Shown here in pieces: positions 1 through 8,873 of a stretch of DNA of 64,000 nt. A program made the position numbers and the translations under genes. The notes beneath the pieces were generated by a model. It was not told the origin of the DNA and made no database searches. It was given only the letters and a program-made list of their open reading frames with translations. The first letter of the stretch is position 1. Each line of letters starts with the position of its first letter. This stretch comes from Aliikangiella marina (GTDB lineage Bacteria > Pseudomonadota > Gammaproteobacteria > Enterobacterales > Kangiellaceae): positions 496,001 to 560,000 of the forward strand of contig NZ_VIKR01000003.1 in assembly GCF_007004765.1 (NCBI RefSeq), read 5' to 3'.

Positions 1-117
1 ATAGATGTTGATTTGTCGTTTCAGGTTGATCTCTTGTGCGTTTGTCGTCTCCGTCAAACATAAAAGCAAAATAAGACTGTGAACACAGAATGCAAAAGTA
101 CTGCGTGATCGCGTCAT
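1..117 (-). CDS. Secreted protein, N-terminal part only (runs off left edge)
   Basis: Read on the minus strand, an ATG at 117 opens a frame that stays open for 39 codons to the window edge. The N-terminus has basic residues (MTRSRS), a hydrophobic core (LILLLCL) and a plausible cleavage site after TNA, so it looks like a Sec signal peptide. A GGGG purine run lies about 11 nt upstream. Only about 10 residues of the mature protein are visible, so no family can be named. Confidence 0.55.
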   Translation of the reverse strand, partial: MTRSRSTFAFCVHSLILLLCLTETTNAQEINLKRQINIY

Positions 118-375
118 TCGATAGTTATCCCCAATTAAAACTGCCCAGACTATAGTCAAAGAGTGTCTAAAACTGAAACGGAATATTGTTTCAGATTGTT
201 AGTATGTAAACCAATTGATAGAACACCAGTACGTAAAACCAAAGCGTCCAGATAGTGGCACCTAAAACATCGGACCACTTAAGCAAGTTCGGCTTTAGAA
301 ACCCAAAAAGGACTGCTACTATATGCGTCTCTAAGTATCATCCTGATGATAGTTAACCTTGCGAGTCTTCTTAAT

Positions 376-858
376 ATGAGCAACTTAAAAACTTTACGAG
401 CGTTTTTTCTCATCACTTCAATAATTGTTTTGCAAGCGTGCGAGCAACCAGTTCCAAACAATCAGTTGCAAAAATTAAAAGCGGAGGGGCAAGCGTATCT
501 TGCCAAAAACAAGTCAGTCAGCGGAGTAACTGTCACCGAGTCTGGACTGCAATACCAAGTATTAGTTAATGGTGATGGGATCAAGCCGAGCGCATCGGAT
601 ACTGTGGAAGTCCACTACGTGGGGACGCTTATTAATGGTGAGGAATTTGATAGCTCCTACAAAAGGGGCAATACGATTAGCTTTCCATTAAACCGAGTCA
701 TTAAAGGTTGGACTGAAGGGCTGCAATTAATGCCTGTCGGCAGTAAGTATAAGTTCACTATTCCTTATAATTTGGCGTATGGGGAGCGAGGAAAAGGTAG
801 CACTATCCCGCCTTATGCCACCCTAATTTTCGAAGTTGAATTGGTGGCAATTAAGTAG
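376..858 (+). CDS. FKBP-type peptidyl-prolyl isomerase lipoprotein
   Basis: This is an FKBP-fold prolyl isomerase predicted to be a lipoprotein. Starting at 376, the N-terminus MSNLKTLRAF is followed by a hydrophobic core and the lipobox LQAC (Cys22), giving 160 residues. An in-frame ATG at 346 would lengthen the signal by ten residues, and neither start has a strong ribosome site. The FKBP domain fills residues 45-160, with family landmarks VEVHYVGTL, GEEFDSS, VIKGWTEGL, IPYNLAYGERG and IPPYATLIFEVEL. Family knowledge suggests a protein-folding role in the envelope, as for FkpA/FklB-type proteins. It faces trmO convergently, with no clear terminator between. Confidence 0.88.
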   Translation: MSNLKTLRAFFLITSIIVLQACEQPVPNNQLQKLKAEGQAYLAKNKSVSGVTVTESGLQYQVLVNGDGIKPSASDTVEVHYVGTLINGEEFDSSYKRGNTISFPLNRVIKGWTEGLQLMPVGSKYKFTIPYNLAYGERGKGSTIPPYATLIFEVELVAIK

Positions 859-920
859 CCGAACAATAGGCGACAATAATAAAGCTACACCGATTGAGTC
901 AAACCGACAGCGTAGAGACT

Positions 921-1622
921 TTATAACTTGAGAATTTCCAGGACTTGGCAGGTGCTATTATCAACTTGCCAGCGGATATCAAAATCATACAATGAAACCG
1001 CATATACCTTATTATCAATCTTATCTTTCTTATAAGCCGGGCGTGGATCCTGGCTGAGTACTTGGTCAATTAACTTCCTCAGATCGGGGTATCGCTGTTC
1101 AAAACGGTCCAGTTGAGATTGTGCTTCAGCTGAAAAAATAACGGAAAGCAATGGACTCGGTGAATCATGAGCGAAGCCTCCGGTAGCATCGCTTAAGCTG
1201 TCGGCATAAGGAATATAGGGTTTGATATCGATGATTGGTGTTTGATCGAGCAAATCGACTCCCTCGATATCAATAAACAATTGTTCATCCGATTGTCTGA
1301 GCCGCTCAAATCTAACAACAGAGAGCCCAACCGGATTGGGGCGAAAGCTACTTCGTGTTGCGAAGACGCCGATTTTCTGATTGCCACCTAATCGTGGTGG
1401 ACGTACTAACGGAGACCAACCTTTGCTTATGTTTTGATGAAAAATAAAACTCAGCCAAAGGTGACTAAATTGTTCGATACCTAGCAGCGCTTGCGGGTCA
1501 TTATAAGGCGCTAACATCTCAATCGAGGCTTTCGCATTACTCAATCCGGGTTGCCGAGGGATTGCAAACTTTTGTTTAAAAGGGGAGTGAACGACTCCGA
1601 TAGTATCGAATTGAAAATGCAT
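921..1622 (-). CDS. trmO: tRNA (adenine(37)-N6)-methyltransferase TrmO
   Basis: At 233 residues this matches the TrmO/TsaA/YaeB family in length. In the family, SAM is used to N6-methylate A37 of threonyl tRNAs that already carry t6A. The N-terminal beta-barrel domain shows IGVVHSPFKQKFAIPRQPGL, then GIEQFSHLWLSFIFH, RPPRLGG, GVFATRSSFRPNPVGLS and GVDLLDQTPIIDIKPYIPY. All are TrmO signatures that line the SAM pocket. A C-terminal extension (from about residue 170, with DPRPAYKK) is also typical. It is divergent from the VOC gene. A perfect 13-nt palindrome (ctagagactctag, 1696-1708) sits between them. Confidence 0.93.
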   Translation of the reverse strand: MHFQFDTIGVVHSPFKQKFAIPRQPGLSNAKASIEMLAPYNDPQALLGIEQFSHLWLSFIFHQNISKGWSPLVRPPRLGGNQKIGVFATRSSFRPNPVGLSVVRFERLRQSDEQLFIDIEGVDLLDQTPIIDIKPYIPYADSLSDATGGFAHDSPSPLLSVIFSAEAQSQLDRFEQRYPDLRKLIDQVLSQDPRPAYKKDKIDNKVYAVSLYDFDIRWQVDNSTCQVLEILKL

Positions 1623-1763
1623 ACGAATTATTAATTTAAAAAAAAGTAGTCTACTTGTTTTGAGAATGTTTTAGTAGAGTTAGTTTTGGGTTAATCTAGA
1701 GACTCTAGGCAACCATCAGTTAAGCTTAAAACATGACTCATTTTATTCAAGGAGAAGGTGCTC

Positions 1764-2114
1764 ATGAGTAATCATAATAAAATAAATTATATTGAGTTTC
1801 AGGTGAGCAATATTGCCAAAACCAAAGCCTTTTTTGAGCAAGTGTTTGGTTGGAGTTTTACAGACTATGGCGAGGAGTATTGTGCGATTAACGACGCTGG
1901 TATTGATGCGGGCTTTTATATCAGTGACAACCAAATGCGAGCGGAAAGTGGCTCTGCGTTGATCGTTTTATATTCTGAGGATTTAGCCACAACCCAAACA
2001 AGAATCGAGCAAGCCGGCGGAGAAATCAGCAAGCCGATCTTTAGCTTTCCTGGTGGTCGAAGGTTTCATTTTCTTGACGTTAATGGCAATGAATTTGCTG
2101 TTTGGAGTGAATAA
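1764..2114 (+). CDS. VOC (glyoxalase/bleomycin-resistance fold) protein
   Basis: A 116-residue protein of the vicinal oxygen chelate superfamily with two beta-alpha-beta modules. Typical elements are IEFQVSNIAKTKAFFEQVFGW at the start, IVLYSEDLATT in the middle, and PGGRRFHFLDVNGNEFAVW at the end. The last follows the usual pattern of a metal-binding VOC strand. The substrate cannot be told from sequence. ATG 1764 is preceded by AAGGAG at good spacing; an upstream in-frame GTG (1758) is less likely. Its TAA overlaps by one base the proposed ATT start of the next gene, suggesting translational coupling. Confidence 0.85.
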   Translation: MSNHNKINYIEFQVSNIAKTKAFFEQVFGWSFTDYGEEYCAINDAGIDAGFYISDNQMRAESGSALIVLYSEDLATTQTRIEQAGGEISKPIFSFPGGRRFHFLDVNGNEFAVWSE

Positions 2115-3313
2115 TTATCGAGACACATAATTTTAAAATCTTTGATAATCCACCTGAGCGCGTCAATTCGGATTCAATTAAGTGGGATCGAAATATCATA
2201 AAATTCGGTCGTGCAGATGTAATACCATTATGGATTGCCGACATGGATTTCGCGATAGCAGAACCTATTTCAGAGGCACTTGCCAAGCGGCTTACTCATC
2301 CCGTTTTTGGGTACAGTTATCGCACCGAAGCATATACCAATGCCATAATTAACTGGCTGAACCAGCGTTATAATTGGACAGTCTCTCGCCGCGAATTGCT
2401 CTTTTACCCGCCGGGTACGGTGGCTGCTATTAATTGTTTGGTGAACTTATTTACTCAGCCAGATGACGAGATCATTGTTCATACTCCAGCATATCCGCCG
2501 CTGATGAATATCGTTAAACAAAATCAACGAAAGTTAGTGACGAGTCCATTAATAAAAATTGATAATCGCTTCGAAATAGATTGGGAAAATTTTGAGTCAT
2601 GCTTTAACAAGAAGACGAAAATGCTAATCTTCTGCAGTCCTCATAACCCGACCGGTCGAGTGTGGCGAGAAGATGAGTTACTGAGGATAGCAGAGTTATG
2701 TCGCCGACATAACGTTATGGTTATCAGTGATGAAGTCCATGCAGATTTAACATTACCTAAAATTACTCATTTTCATTTTAATCGATTACCGAAGTGTAAA
2801 CGGCCTTCAAGCGTCACCTTAATTTCTTCTTGCAAGACTTTTAACTTAGCTGCACTTTCCCAGTCAACCTTGATTTGCGACGAACCAGAACTGAGAACAA
2901 AAATTCAATGGGCAATCAATACCGCTCAACTTAACTTGGACAATGTGATGTCGGCAACTGCAATGCAGGCAGCCTATGAGTCAGCCCACGAATGGTTGGA
3001 TACACTCCGTAACTACTTGCAGAAAAATCGAGAAATGCTCGTCGATTTTGTAAACCAACAATTACCCGGCGTTACGGTGTGCGAAGCCGAGGGGACTTAT
3101 TTAGCGTGGTTGGACTTTAATGCGCTCAACGTTAATCATGAAGCGCTGGCTGAAATTTTTGTTAGAGATGCGGGCGTGGGTTTGTATGATGGAAAAATGT
3201 TTGGAGACGCGGGAAGTGGCTTTTTTCGAATAAACTTAGCGTGCTCTAGTCGTTTACTGCAAAAAGCGCTAGACCAGATTAGAGCGGCTTTTGTTCTTAA
3301 AAATCTCATTTAA
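2114..3313 (+). CDS. PatB/MalY-type PLP-dependent aminotransferase or C-S lyase
   Basis: A fold-type I PLP enzyme of the MalY/PatB branch, whose members cleave cystathionine or related C-S bonds, usually giving a thiol, pyruvate and ammonia. Signatures are PLWIADMDF, HNPTGRVWREDEL, VISDEVHADL and SSCKTFNLA, whose Lys would bind PLP. The first ATG in frame (2243) falls inside PLWIADMDF, so starting there would remove about 43 residues that belong to the family. The frame is open back to 2111 but has no ATG, GTG or TTG there. ATT at 2114 lies 6 nt after a GGAG (2104-2107) and overlaps the preceding TAA, giving 399 residues, close to the usual 390. The ATT start is inference; the conservative alternative is 2243-3313. 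Confidence 0.8.
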   Translation: MIETHNFKIFDNPPERVNSDSIKWDRNIIKFGRADVIPLWIADMDFAIAEPISEALAKRLTHPVFGYSYRTEAYTNAIINWLNQRYNWTVSRRELLFYPPGTVAAINCLVNLFTQPDDEIIVHTPAYPPLMNIVKQNQRKLVTSPLIKIDNRFEIDWENFESCFNKKTKMLIFCSPHNPTGRVWREDELLRIAELCRRHNVMVISDEVHADLTLPKITHFHFNRLPKCKRPSSVTLISSCKTFNLAALSQSTLICDEPELRTKIQWAINTAQLNLDNVMSATAMQAAYESAHEWLDTLRNYLQKNREMLVDFVNQQLPGVTVCEAEGTYLAWLDFNALNVNHEALAEIFVRDAGVGLYDGKMFGDAGSGFFRINLACSSRLLQKALDQIRAAFVLKNLI

Positions 3314-3407
3314 GCATTTCAAGATTGATCAAGGTTAAGTAGCTTGTGATTGATTTAAGGGTAAAATTAACTCATTGATTTTTTATACCTCACCAGCTGA
3401 AGAGACT

Positions 3408-4289
3408 ATGAAAGCCACGCATAGCGACAAAAAGAACAAAGTTTTAGTAGACAAGAAAGTACAACAAGTCATCTTGGTTGAGGGCAGTGCAAACGTTTTA
3501 GTATTAATTGCTAAGGTTATTGCAGGACTGAGCACTGGTTCTATGGCGATATTGAGCGATGCATTGCACTCTCTGACTGATGTGGCAAATAACTTTGTTG
3601 TTTGGGGAGTCGTAAAACACTCAACTAAACCTGCCGATAGAGAACACCCTTATGGCCATCGCAAATTTGAGACATTAGCCGTGCTCGGACTTGCGGTTTT
3701 GCTTATTTTATTGGCATTCGAATTAATTCTTCATTCTTTTCGCCGAGAGCACACCGACATTGTTAGCTCGCCAATCGAAATGATGCTGATGGCAGGCGTT
3801 TTAATCATAAATATCGGGTTAGCGAGTTGGCAGCGTATGTGGGCTAATCGGTTAGGCTCCCATCTACTTCAAGCAGACGCTAGTCATACATTTGCCGACG
3901 TGTTAACAACGATTATTGTCATTGTGGGATGGCAATTAGCATCAATGGGATATCTTTGGTTAGATCAACTTTGCGCAATTGGGGTTGGATTATTTATTTT
4001 ATATTTAGCTTACAACCTGTTAAAGAAAGTGACTCCGGTTCTAGTTGATGGTTATGCCATTGAACCAGAAGCGCTAATTGAGGTTGCCGTTGCTATCGAC
4101 GGCGTTGAGGCAGTAAGCAGAGTGCGTTCGCGTTGGATTGGTAATGATGCTTCGATTGATATGGTGATTCTAGTCAAGCCTGAATTAACCACCGAGCAAG
4201 CTCACCAAATCTGCGATCAAATAGAGTTGCTCGTTGAGCGAGAATTCGCTGTTTCTGATATATCAATTCACGTTGAACCCAACCAATAA
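3408..4289 (+). CDS. Cation diffusion facilitator (CDF) metal transporter
   Basis: A 293-residue inner-membrane protein of the CDF family (FieF/ZitB type), expected to export Zn2+, Fe2+ or similar divalent cations in exchange for protons. Membrane helices are clear from about residue 20. TM2 carries SDALHSLTDV and TM5 carries ASHTFADVLT; their Asp and His residues form the metal site in CDF proteins. A DREHPYGHRKFE loop and a C-terminal cytoplasmic ferredoxin-like domain (about 200-293, ending ISIHVEP) follow. ATG 3408 has GAAGAG just upstream; a TTG at 3375 in the same frame is judged too early. The metal cannot be assigned. Confidence 0.9.
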   Translation: MKATHSDKKNKVLVDKKVQQVILVEGSANVLVLIAKVIAGLSTGSMAILSDALHSLTDVANNFVVWGVVKHSTKPADREHPYGHRKFETLAVLGLAVLLILLAFELILHSFRREHTDIVSSPIEMMLMAGVLIINIGLASWQRMWANRLGSHLLQADASHTFADVLTTIIVIVGWQLASMGYLWLDQLCAIGVGLFILYLAYNLLKKVTPVLVDGYAIEPEALIEVAVAIDGVEAVSRVRSRWIGNDASIDMVILVKPELTTEQAHQICDQIELLVEREFAVSDISIHVEPNQ

Positions 4290-4337
4290 CGGCCTTAAAA
4301 TAGAGAGCTAATTGAGCGATACTATTAAGGTAAGAAT

Positions 4338-4949
4338 TTGAAAAAGATTTCCTATTTTTTCGGTCTCATTACTCTGGGCCTGTTCATGGGCGTTACATTG
4401 GCGCAGGAAGTAAACAAAGTCGGCGAGAACATTCAACCGGATAATTTGTTTCCTAAGATTAAGTTTGAAACTGCTGGTGGAACGATAATTGTTGAGTTGG
4501 ATAGGATAAAAGCACCGATTACAGTCAATAACTTTTTAGCTTACGCGTCCAAAGGCACCTATGACAATACGATCTTCCACCGTGTAGTAAAAGATTTTGT
4601 GGTCCAAGGTGGCGGTTATGACCTTTTCTACGCCGAGCGAGAACAATTGCCTCCGATCTATAATGAGTCTGGTAATGGATTAAAAAATCAACTTTATACT
4701 ATCGCAATGGCCAGAGAGAAAGAGCCACATTCAGCAACCAGTCAGTTTTATTTTAATATGGGAGATAACCCAGGGTTGGATCCCGGCAAAGATTGGGGTT
4801 ATACCGTATTTGGTGTAGTCATGGAGGGGACTGAGGTTCTCGATGCAATTTCCAACACTCAGACTCACGTTCATCCTGAGTTGGGTTGGGAAGATGTTCC
4901 TGTTAAAGAAGTATTGCTTAAAAAAGTGACGATAATGCCAGAGGAATAA
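4338..4949 (+). CDS. Secreted cyclophilin-type peptidyl-prolyl isomerase
   Basis: A 203-residue protein with an N-terminal signal peptide (MKKISYFFGL core, cleavage probably after TLAQ) and a cyclophilin domain from about residue 40. Cyclophilin landmarks are APITVNNFLAYA, FHRVVKDFVVQGG (catalytic Arg plus the Phe and Gln of the active site), ATSQFYFNMGDN and GYTVFGVVMEG. It most resembles the PpiA/PpiB group and is likely periplasmic. The start is a TTG with AAGG 7 nt upstream; no ATG fits. A second exported prolyl isomerase (FKBP, 376-858) lies 3.5 kb away. Confidence 0.9.
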   Translation: MKKISYFFGLITLGLFMGVTLAQEVNKVGENIQPDNLFPKIKFETAGGTIIVELDRIKAPITVNNFLAYASKGTYDNTIFHRVVKDFVVQGGGYDLFYAEREQLPPIYNESGNGLKNQLYTIAMAREKEPHSATSQFYFNMGDNPGLDPGKDWGYTVFGVVMEGTEVLDAISNTQTHVHPELGWEDVPVKEVLLKKVTIMPEE

Positions 4950-5021
4950 GCAACATCTCTGGCGGTTAATCGCTCGCTACTATTCTCTGATGTATAGCTT
5001 TTTTTCGATTGGCTTGTTTGC

Positions 5022-6146
5022 TTAGAGCTTGGCTATTTGCGATAGGTTTTTTGCAATATTTCTCATTTGTTCATCAACTTCTAGACCTTTTTCAAAATGC
5101 TCTAAAGATTCTTTGGAGCGCGCGGTTAAAAGATCCATGAGCATGTTTTCTTGCTCTTCAGTTAGTCCCATAGTAAAAAACTGTTCTTCAACGTCAATCA
5201 ACAGCTTATCCATAATTGATTGACTAGACTCTTTGTGGGTTGTTTGAAAGTCCTGAATTTCTTTGATGGTACCGAGCGCTTCACGTAACGACTCTCGAAT
5301 GCGAGTTGTTCGCTGATCAACTGCAATTGCCTCCTGTTCACATTTCATATTAAGGCCATGAGCACATTCCGCCATAATCAAAATATGGTCTAATAAACGG
5401 CCGCGTAATGAAGCATCATCTGGCATGTTTTTTACTAGAATCACCACACTTTCGAAGTGAGCGAACACCCGTCTTCCACAATCGAGTAACCTATCATTAG
5501 CATTGCGTGCCCGTTGCATGAGTTCAGTTTCAAGCGGGTTGACCGATTGTGCTTTGGATACGCTTACGCTCGACAGTGAGTTTTCAATCAATATGGTGCA
5601 GTTTAACTGCATGCTATCAGTCGCTTCGAGCAGTAGGTTGGCGAGTTCGTTGGACGTGTTAATAGTTACTGCTTTTTTCATAAAGTCGATAATTGTGCCC
5701 AGCTCGCCGGCGTTACGCAGAGCGTCCATGGCCATTTGAGAGGTTAGCTGCTTTTCTTCGACGACTGACTCATGTTTATCTCGCTGTTCAAGTAAAGTGA
5801 TAATTTTTTTAGGCAAAATAACAGGATCGATGGGCTTAACGAGATAATCAAATCCACCAACTTGGAAGCCTTTGAGGATTTCTTCTGTCGAGTTGTTGGA
5901 GGAGATAAATATGACCGGCAGTTCTTCATCGGTTTCGCGAATTTTTTCGCAGACTTCGTAACCGTCCATCGGCTCCATATTGACATCCAATAACACCAAA
6001 TCAGGTTTGTTTTCTTCGATTTTGGTGAGCGCTTCTTCTCCATTAGTTGTTGCAACGACCGCATAATCAGATTTTAAAACTTCCATAATGATTCTGATTT
6101 CACTGGGGGAGTCGTCGACGATCAATATGGATTTTTTATTTGTCAT
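5022..6146 (-). CDS. Response regulator with N-terminal receiver and long helical C-terminal region
   Basis: A 374-residue protein. Residues 1-125 form a receiver domain: acidic pair D11/D12, phosphoacceptor D54 in LVLLDVNM, switch residue S82 and K104 in YLVKP. The remaining 250 residues have no recognisable output domain (no HTH, GGDEF, EAL or HD-GYP) and look mostly helical, ending in a likely coiled coil. It follows the Hpt gene by 12 bp on the same strand, so the two are almost certainly co-transcribed and could form a phosphorelay. No histidine kinase is adjacent; the donor may be ChpA or a distant hybrid kinase (inference). Confidence 0.82.
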   Translation of the reverse strand: MTNKKSILIVDDSPSEIRIIMEVLKSDYAVVATTNGEEALTKIEENKPDLVLLDVNMEPMDGYEVCEKIRETDEELPVIFISSNNSTEEILKGFQVGGFDYLVKPIDPVILPKKIITLLEQRDKHESVVEEKQLTSQMAMDALRNAGELGTIIDFMKKAVTINTSNELANLLLEATDSMQLNCTILIENSLSSVSVSKAQSVNPLETELMQRARNANDRLLDCGRRVFAHFESVVILVKNMPDDASLRGRLLDHILIMAECAHGLNMKCEQEAIAVDQRTTRIRESLREALGTIKEIQDFQTTHKESSQSIMDKLLIDVEEQFFTMGLTEEQENMLMDLLTARSKESLEHFEKGLEVDEQMRNIAKNLSQIAKL

Positions 6147-6158
6147 TGATAATACCCA

Positions 6159-6827
6159 TTATGTATTTAGCCACTCGTTTAGCGATTCTCGCATTGTTGA
6201 CGTATCAAAGGTTTTCCAGCTGTTTTTAATCACCTTAAATTTTAGTAGAGATTCTTCGTCAAAATTAAATTCTTCAAGTAATTTGAGCGTTTCATCAACA
6301 ACGCTAAAGTCGCTGTCGATGTGCTGTTGCAACGTTTTAAGGTGGGTTGCCAGTTCTTCTGCAGTGTATGCGCGTTTTTCAGCGTCTGGCGCTTTAAATG
6401 TTTTAACCGTGTTAATCGTATTTTGAGCGATTTGCATAGCCGCCTTAAAGTCTGGTTGAAGATTACGGATTTCAATGTCATTTTGCTGTTTCGCTGCAGC
6501 CTCGATCTTGGCGGCTAAGTGAGATAACTCAAGGAGTCCTATGCCGGCACTAAGCCCTTTAATCGTGTGTGTTAGGGTTATTAGCGATTTTAATGCTAAT
6601 TCATTAGGCGCAGATAGATAGTCAAGTATTTGCTCTGGTGAATTTGTATAGTTGTCCGAAAAATCGATGAGTAAGTCTATGAGTAAGTTTTCGTTATTAT
6701 CGACACGGACTAGCGCCTTGTCGATATCGAGTCCTGGCAAATCAGTCGTTTTCAGTTGCGATGCGGTCATGAATACTTGTTGGTACTTCTTAAGGTGACG
6801 AATAAGCTGTGTTTGGGTGATGTTCAA
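6159..6827 (-). CDS. Histidine phosphotransfer (Hpt) domain protein
   Basis: A 222-residue soluble protein with an Hpt domain at about residues 35-125. The motif LTHTIKGLSAGIGL supplies the phosphorylatable His (H87) and the usual Lys-Gly after it. An N-terminal segment (1-30) and a C-terminal helical part (about 140-222) flank the domain, so it is longer than a simple Hpt shuttle of about 120 residues. It is the first gene of a two-gene operon with the response regulator at 5022-6146. Without a nearby kinase it probably acts as an intermediate in a multistep relay. Confidence 0.82.
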   Translation of the reverse strand: MNITQTQLIRHLKKYQQVFMTASQLKTTDLPGLDIDKALVRVDNNENLLIDLLIDFSDNYTNSPEQILDYLSAPNELALKSLITLTHTIKGLSAGIGLLELSHLAAKIEAAAKQQNDIEIRNLQPDFKAAMQIAQNTINTVKTFKAPDAEKRAYTAEELATHLKTLQQHIDSDFSVVDETLKLLEEFNFDEESLLKFKVIKNSWKTFDTSTMRESLNEWLNT

Positions 6828-6924
6828 CTGAGAAAGGCTTTATTACCCTTATCTCTATTGGTAGAAATTCGAACCTTACCCCTAATTAGCATAGCTTTAC
6901 TCGCTAAAATTACCAGCAATTAGG

Positions 6925-7338
6925 TTAATTATTTTCTGCGAACCATGACTCCAGAATTAATGCTGCAGCAATGCTGTCGATCTGTGATTTTTGAAGCTTT
7001 TTGTAGCCGCCATATTCGAAGATTTCTTCTCGAGCCGCGGCGCTCGACAGTCTTTCATCGACCAGTTCAATTTGAACACCAAATCGCCCATGTAACTGAT
7101 TGGCGAATTTACGGGCTCGCTCAGTAATCGTTTGATCACTACCGTCCATGTTGTACGGCTCACCGACGATTACTTTTTCGGGCTGCCATTGAGTTAACAG
7201 TTTCTCGACTAACTGCCAGTTAGGTGCTCCGTCTTTTGCCTTTAACGTTTCTAGCGGGGATGCAGTTTGGGTGATTGACTGTCCGACGGCAACACCTATT
7301 CGAGCTAGGCCAAAGTCGAACGCGAGGATTTGGCTCAT
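6925..7338 (-). CDS. ruvX: RuvX/YqgF Holliday junction resolvase-like nuclease
   Basis: A 137-residue RNase H-fold protein of the YqgF/RuvX family, implicated in pre-16S rRNA 5' processing and proposed as a Holliday junction resolvase. Visible motifs are [15 protein letters not shown] (first catalytic Asp), [11 protein letters not shown], and [10 protein letters not shown] (DERLS signature), ending in [12 protein letters not shown]. Its ATG overlaps the 3' end of yqgE by 4 bp (7335-7338), so the two are translationally coupled. Confidence 0.94.
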   Translation of the reverse strand: MSQILAFDFGLARIGVAVGQSITQTASPLETLKAKDGAPNWQLVEKLLTQWQPEKVIVGEPYNMDGSDQTITERARKFANQLHGRFGVQIELVDERLSSAAAREEIFEYGGYKKLQKSQIDSIAAALILESWFAENN

Positions 7339-7895
7339 GAATGTCCAGAAAAGCTTGATAAGTTATTAATGTCGACACCGAGTAGCGCAGCCGACCGTTC
7401 CCACCGCTTATCAATATCAGTTTCAAAAATAATTGATGCATCAACCGGTACAGTTAACCAAGCATTTTCTAAAATTTCTTGCTCAAGTTGTCCTGCTTCC
7501 CAACCGGCATAGCCTAAGGCGACAAATGCTTCATCATCAATTTCATGGCGACCGATGGCATGCAAGATGTCCGACGAAGTCGTTACCGAAATGTTGTTGT
7601 CGAGTTTTATGCTCGACTTCCAAAGCTGTTCTGCTCGATGAATAACGAAACCACGGTCGACTTGCACTGGGCCACCAGCGAATACAGGATTAATATTGCG
7701 GTTGGCTTCACAGGGGATTTCCATGTGCTCAAGTAGCTCTGTGGTCGAAAAATCGAGCGGGTGGTTGATAACAATCCCCATGGCGCCGTCCTCATTGTGC
7801 TCACATAAGAGCGTGACACTGCGCGAAAAGTTCATGTCGTGCAGTGAGGGCATCGCGATCAATAAGTGATTTTTTAGACTGGGAAACTTACTCAT
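7335..7895 (-). CDS. YqgE/AlgH family protein
   Basis: A 186-residue protein of the UPF0301 family (YqgE in E. coli, AlgH in Pseudomonas). Family signatures are [52 protein letters not shown] and [16 protein letters not shown], ending with the usual [11 protein letters not shown]. Molecular function is not firmly established in the family. The gene is third in the minus-strand series gshB-tonB-yqgE-ruvX, an order widely conserved in gammaproteobacteria, and overlaps ruvX. Confidence 0.92.
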   Translation of the reverse strand: MSKFPSLKNHLLIAMPSLHDMNFSRSVTLLCEHNEDGAMGIVINHPLDFSTTELLEHMEIPCEANRNINPVFAGGPVQVDRGFVIHRAEQLWKSSIKLDNNISVTTSSDILHAIGRHEIDDEAFVALGYAGWEAGQLEQEILENAWLTVPVDASIIFETDIDKRWERSAALLGVDINNLSSFSGHS

Positions 7896-7967
7896 AGGTA
7901 TATTGTTGGTGCTAACACGCGGAAATACAAGTCAGCTTTACATCATTTTACAGGAAATAAGGGAATA

Positions 7968-8861
7968 CTAATTAGTTTGTAGGCTGTAATTAGGCTGAAA
8001 CTGCCAAACACGGATAATCTCCAATATATCCGTATCAACCGCCATTTCTCGAGTTAGCGGTTTAAAAGGGGCTGCCAAACGGACGATTCTTAGAGCTGCG
8101 TCATCGAGAACTTTGCTACCAGAAGACTCCATAATGGAAACTTTATTGATTGTACCGTCACGATTGATAGCGACTTTCATTGTGAGGTTGCCAAATATTT
8201 GTTGAATTTTTGCTTGTTCCGGGTAGTTGTTATTACCGACTCGTTCGATTTTTCGGCGCCAGCTATCCAAGTAAAGGGCATCACTTGCTCGATGAATTGA
8301 GGCGGATACCGCCCGTTTGCGACCTTTTCGCGCTTGGTTGACATTGCGGTTATCGAGATTAGCAATTAACCCACTAAGCTGGTAACTCTTGTCGATAAGC
8401 GAGGCCGCATCGGGGATTTTTTCCGACTCTTCCTGGTTTTTATCTGGAACAACTCGATTAACAAATTGGCCATCAGCCATCAGCACTTCCGGCGTGGGAA
8501 GTGTTTGTTGCGAACTGCTTTGTTTTTGCATTGGTTCAGACGAGACCTGGTTTGGATCATTAAATTGAGCCATTTCCGTAGCACTTGGAGCTAGTGATTG
8601 CTCACTTTCTCCACCGCCTTCTTGATCTGCCTGACCGATAAAGTCAGCTTTCTCAGGACGTTTTTCCGCTTCAAATTGGGCCAGTACAACACTAAATGTT
8701 TTTTCGTATTGACTGCTGGATAACTCGGGCAAGGTGAAACCAATGCCAAAGAGTAACATGCCATGAAACGCGATCGCCAAAAATGCACAAAACGCGACTT
8801 TGTCGTTTTGGCTAATTTTAGGTTGAGTATTGTCGTCAATAACACCTTGGGTATTTTGCAT
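7968..8861 (-). CDS. TonB family protein (energy transducer-like)
   Basis: A 297-residue protein with a cytoplasmic N-terminus, one membrane helix (about residues 24-46), a long polar periplasmic linker and a C-terminal TonB-type domain (about 205-290: FGNLTMKVAINRDGTINKV, SGSKVLDDAALRIV). The proline-rich stretch of classical TonB is weak; the linker is instead rich in Gln, Ser and Glu. In this conserved gene neighbourhood the protein is often called TonB2/TonB-like. No exbB/exbD lies in the window. The start is 12 bp after the gshB stop, so the genes share a transcript. Confidence 0.85.
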   Translation of the reverse strand: MQNTQGVIDDNTQPKISQNDKVAFCAFLAIAFHGMLLFGIGFTLPELSSSQYEKTFSVVLAQFEAEKRPEKADFIGQADQEGGGESEQSLAPSATEMAQFNDPNQVSSEPMQKQSSSQQTLPTPEVLMADGQFVNRVVPDKNQEESEKIPDAASLIDKSYQLSGLIANLDNRNVNQARKGRKRAVSASIHRASDALYLDSWRRKIERVGNNNYPEQAKIQQIFGNLTMKVAINRDGTINKVSIMESSGSKVLDDAALRIVRLAAPFKPLTREMAVDTDILEIIRVWQFQPNYSLQTN

Positions 8862-8873
8862 TGATGGATGGTC

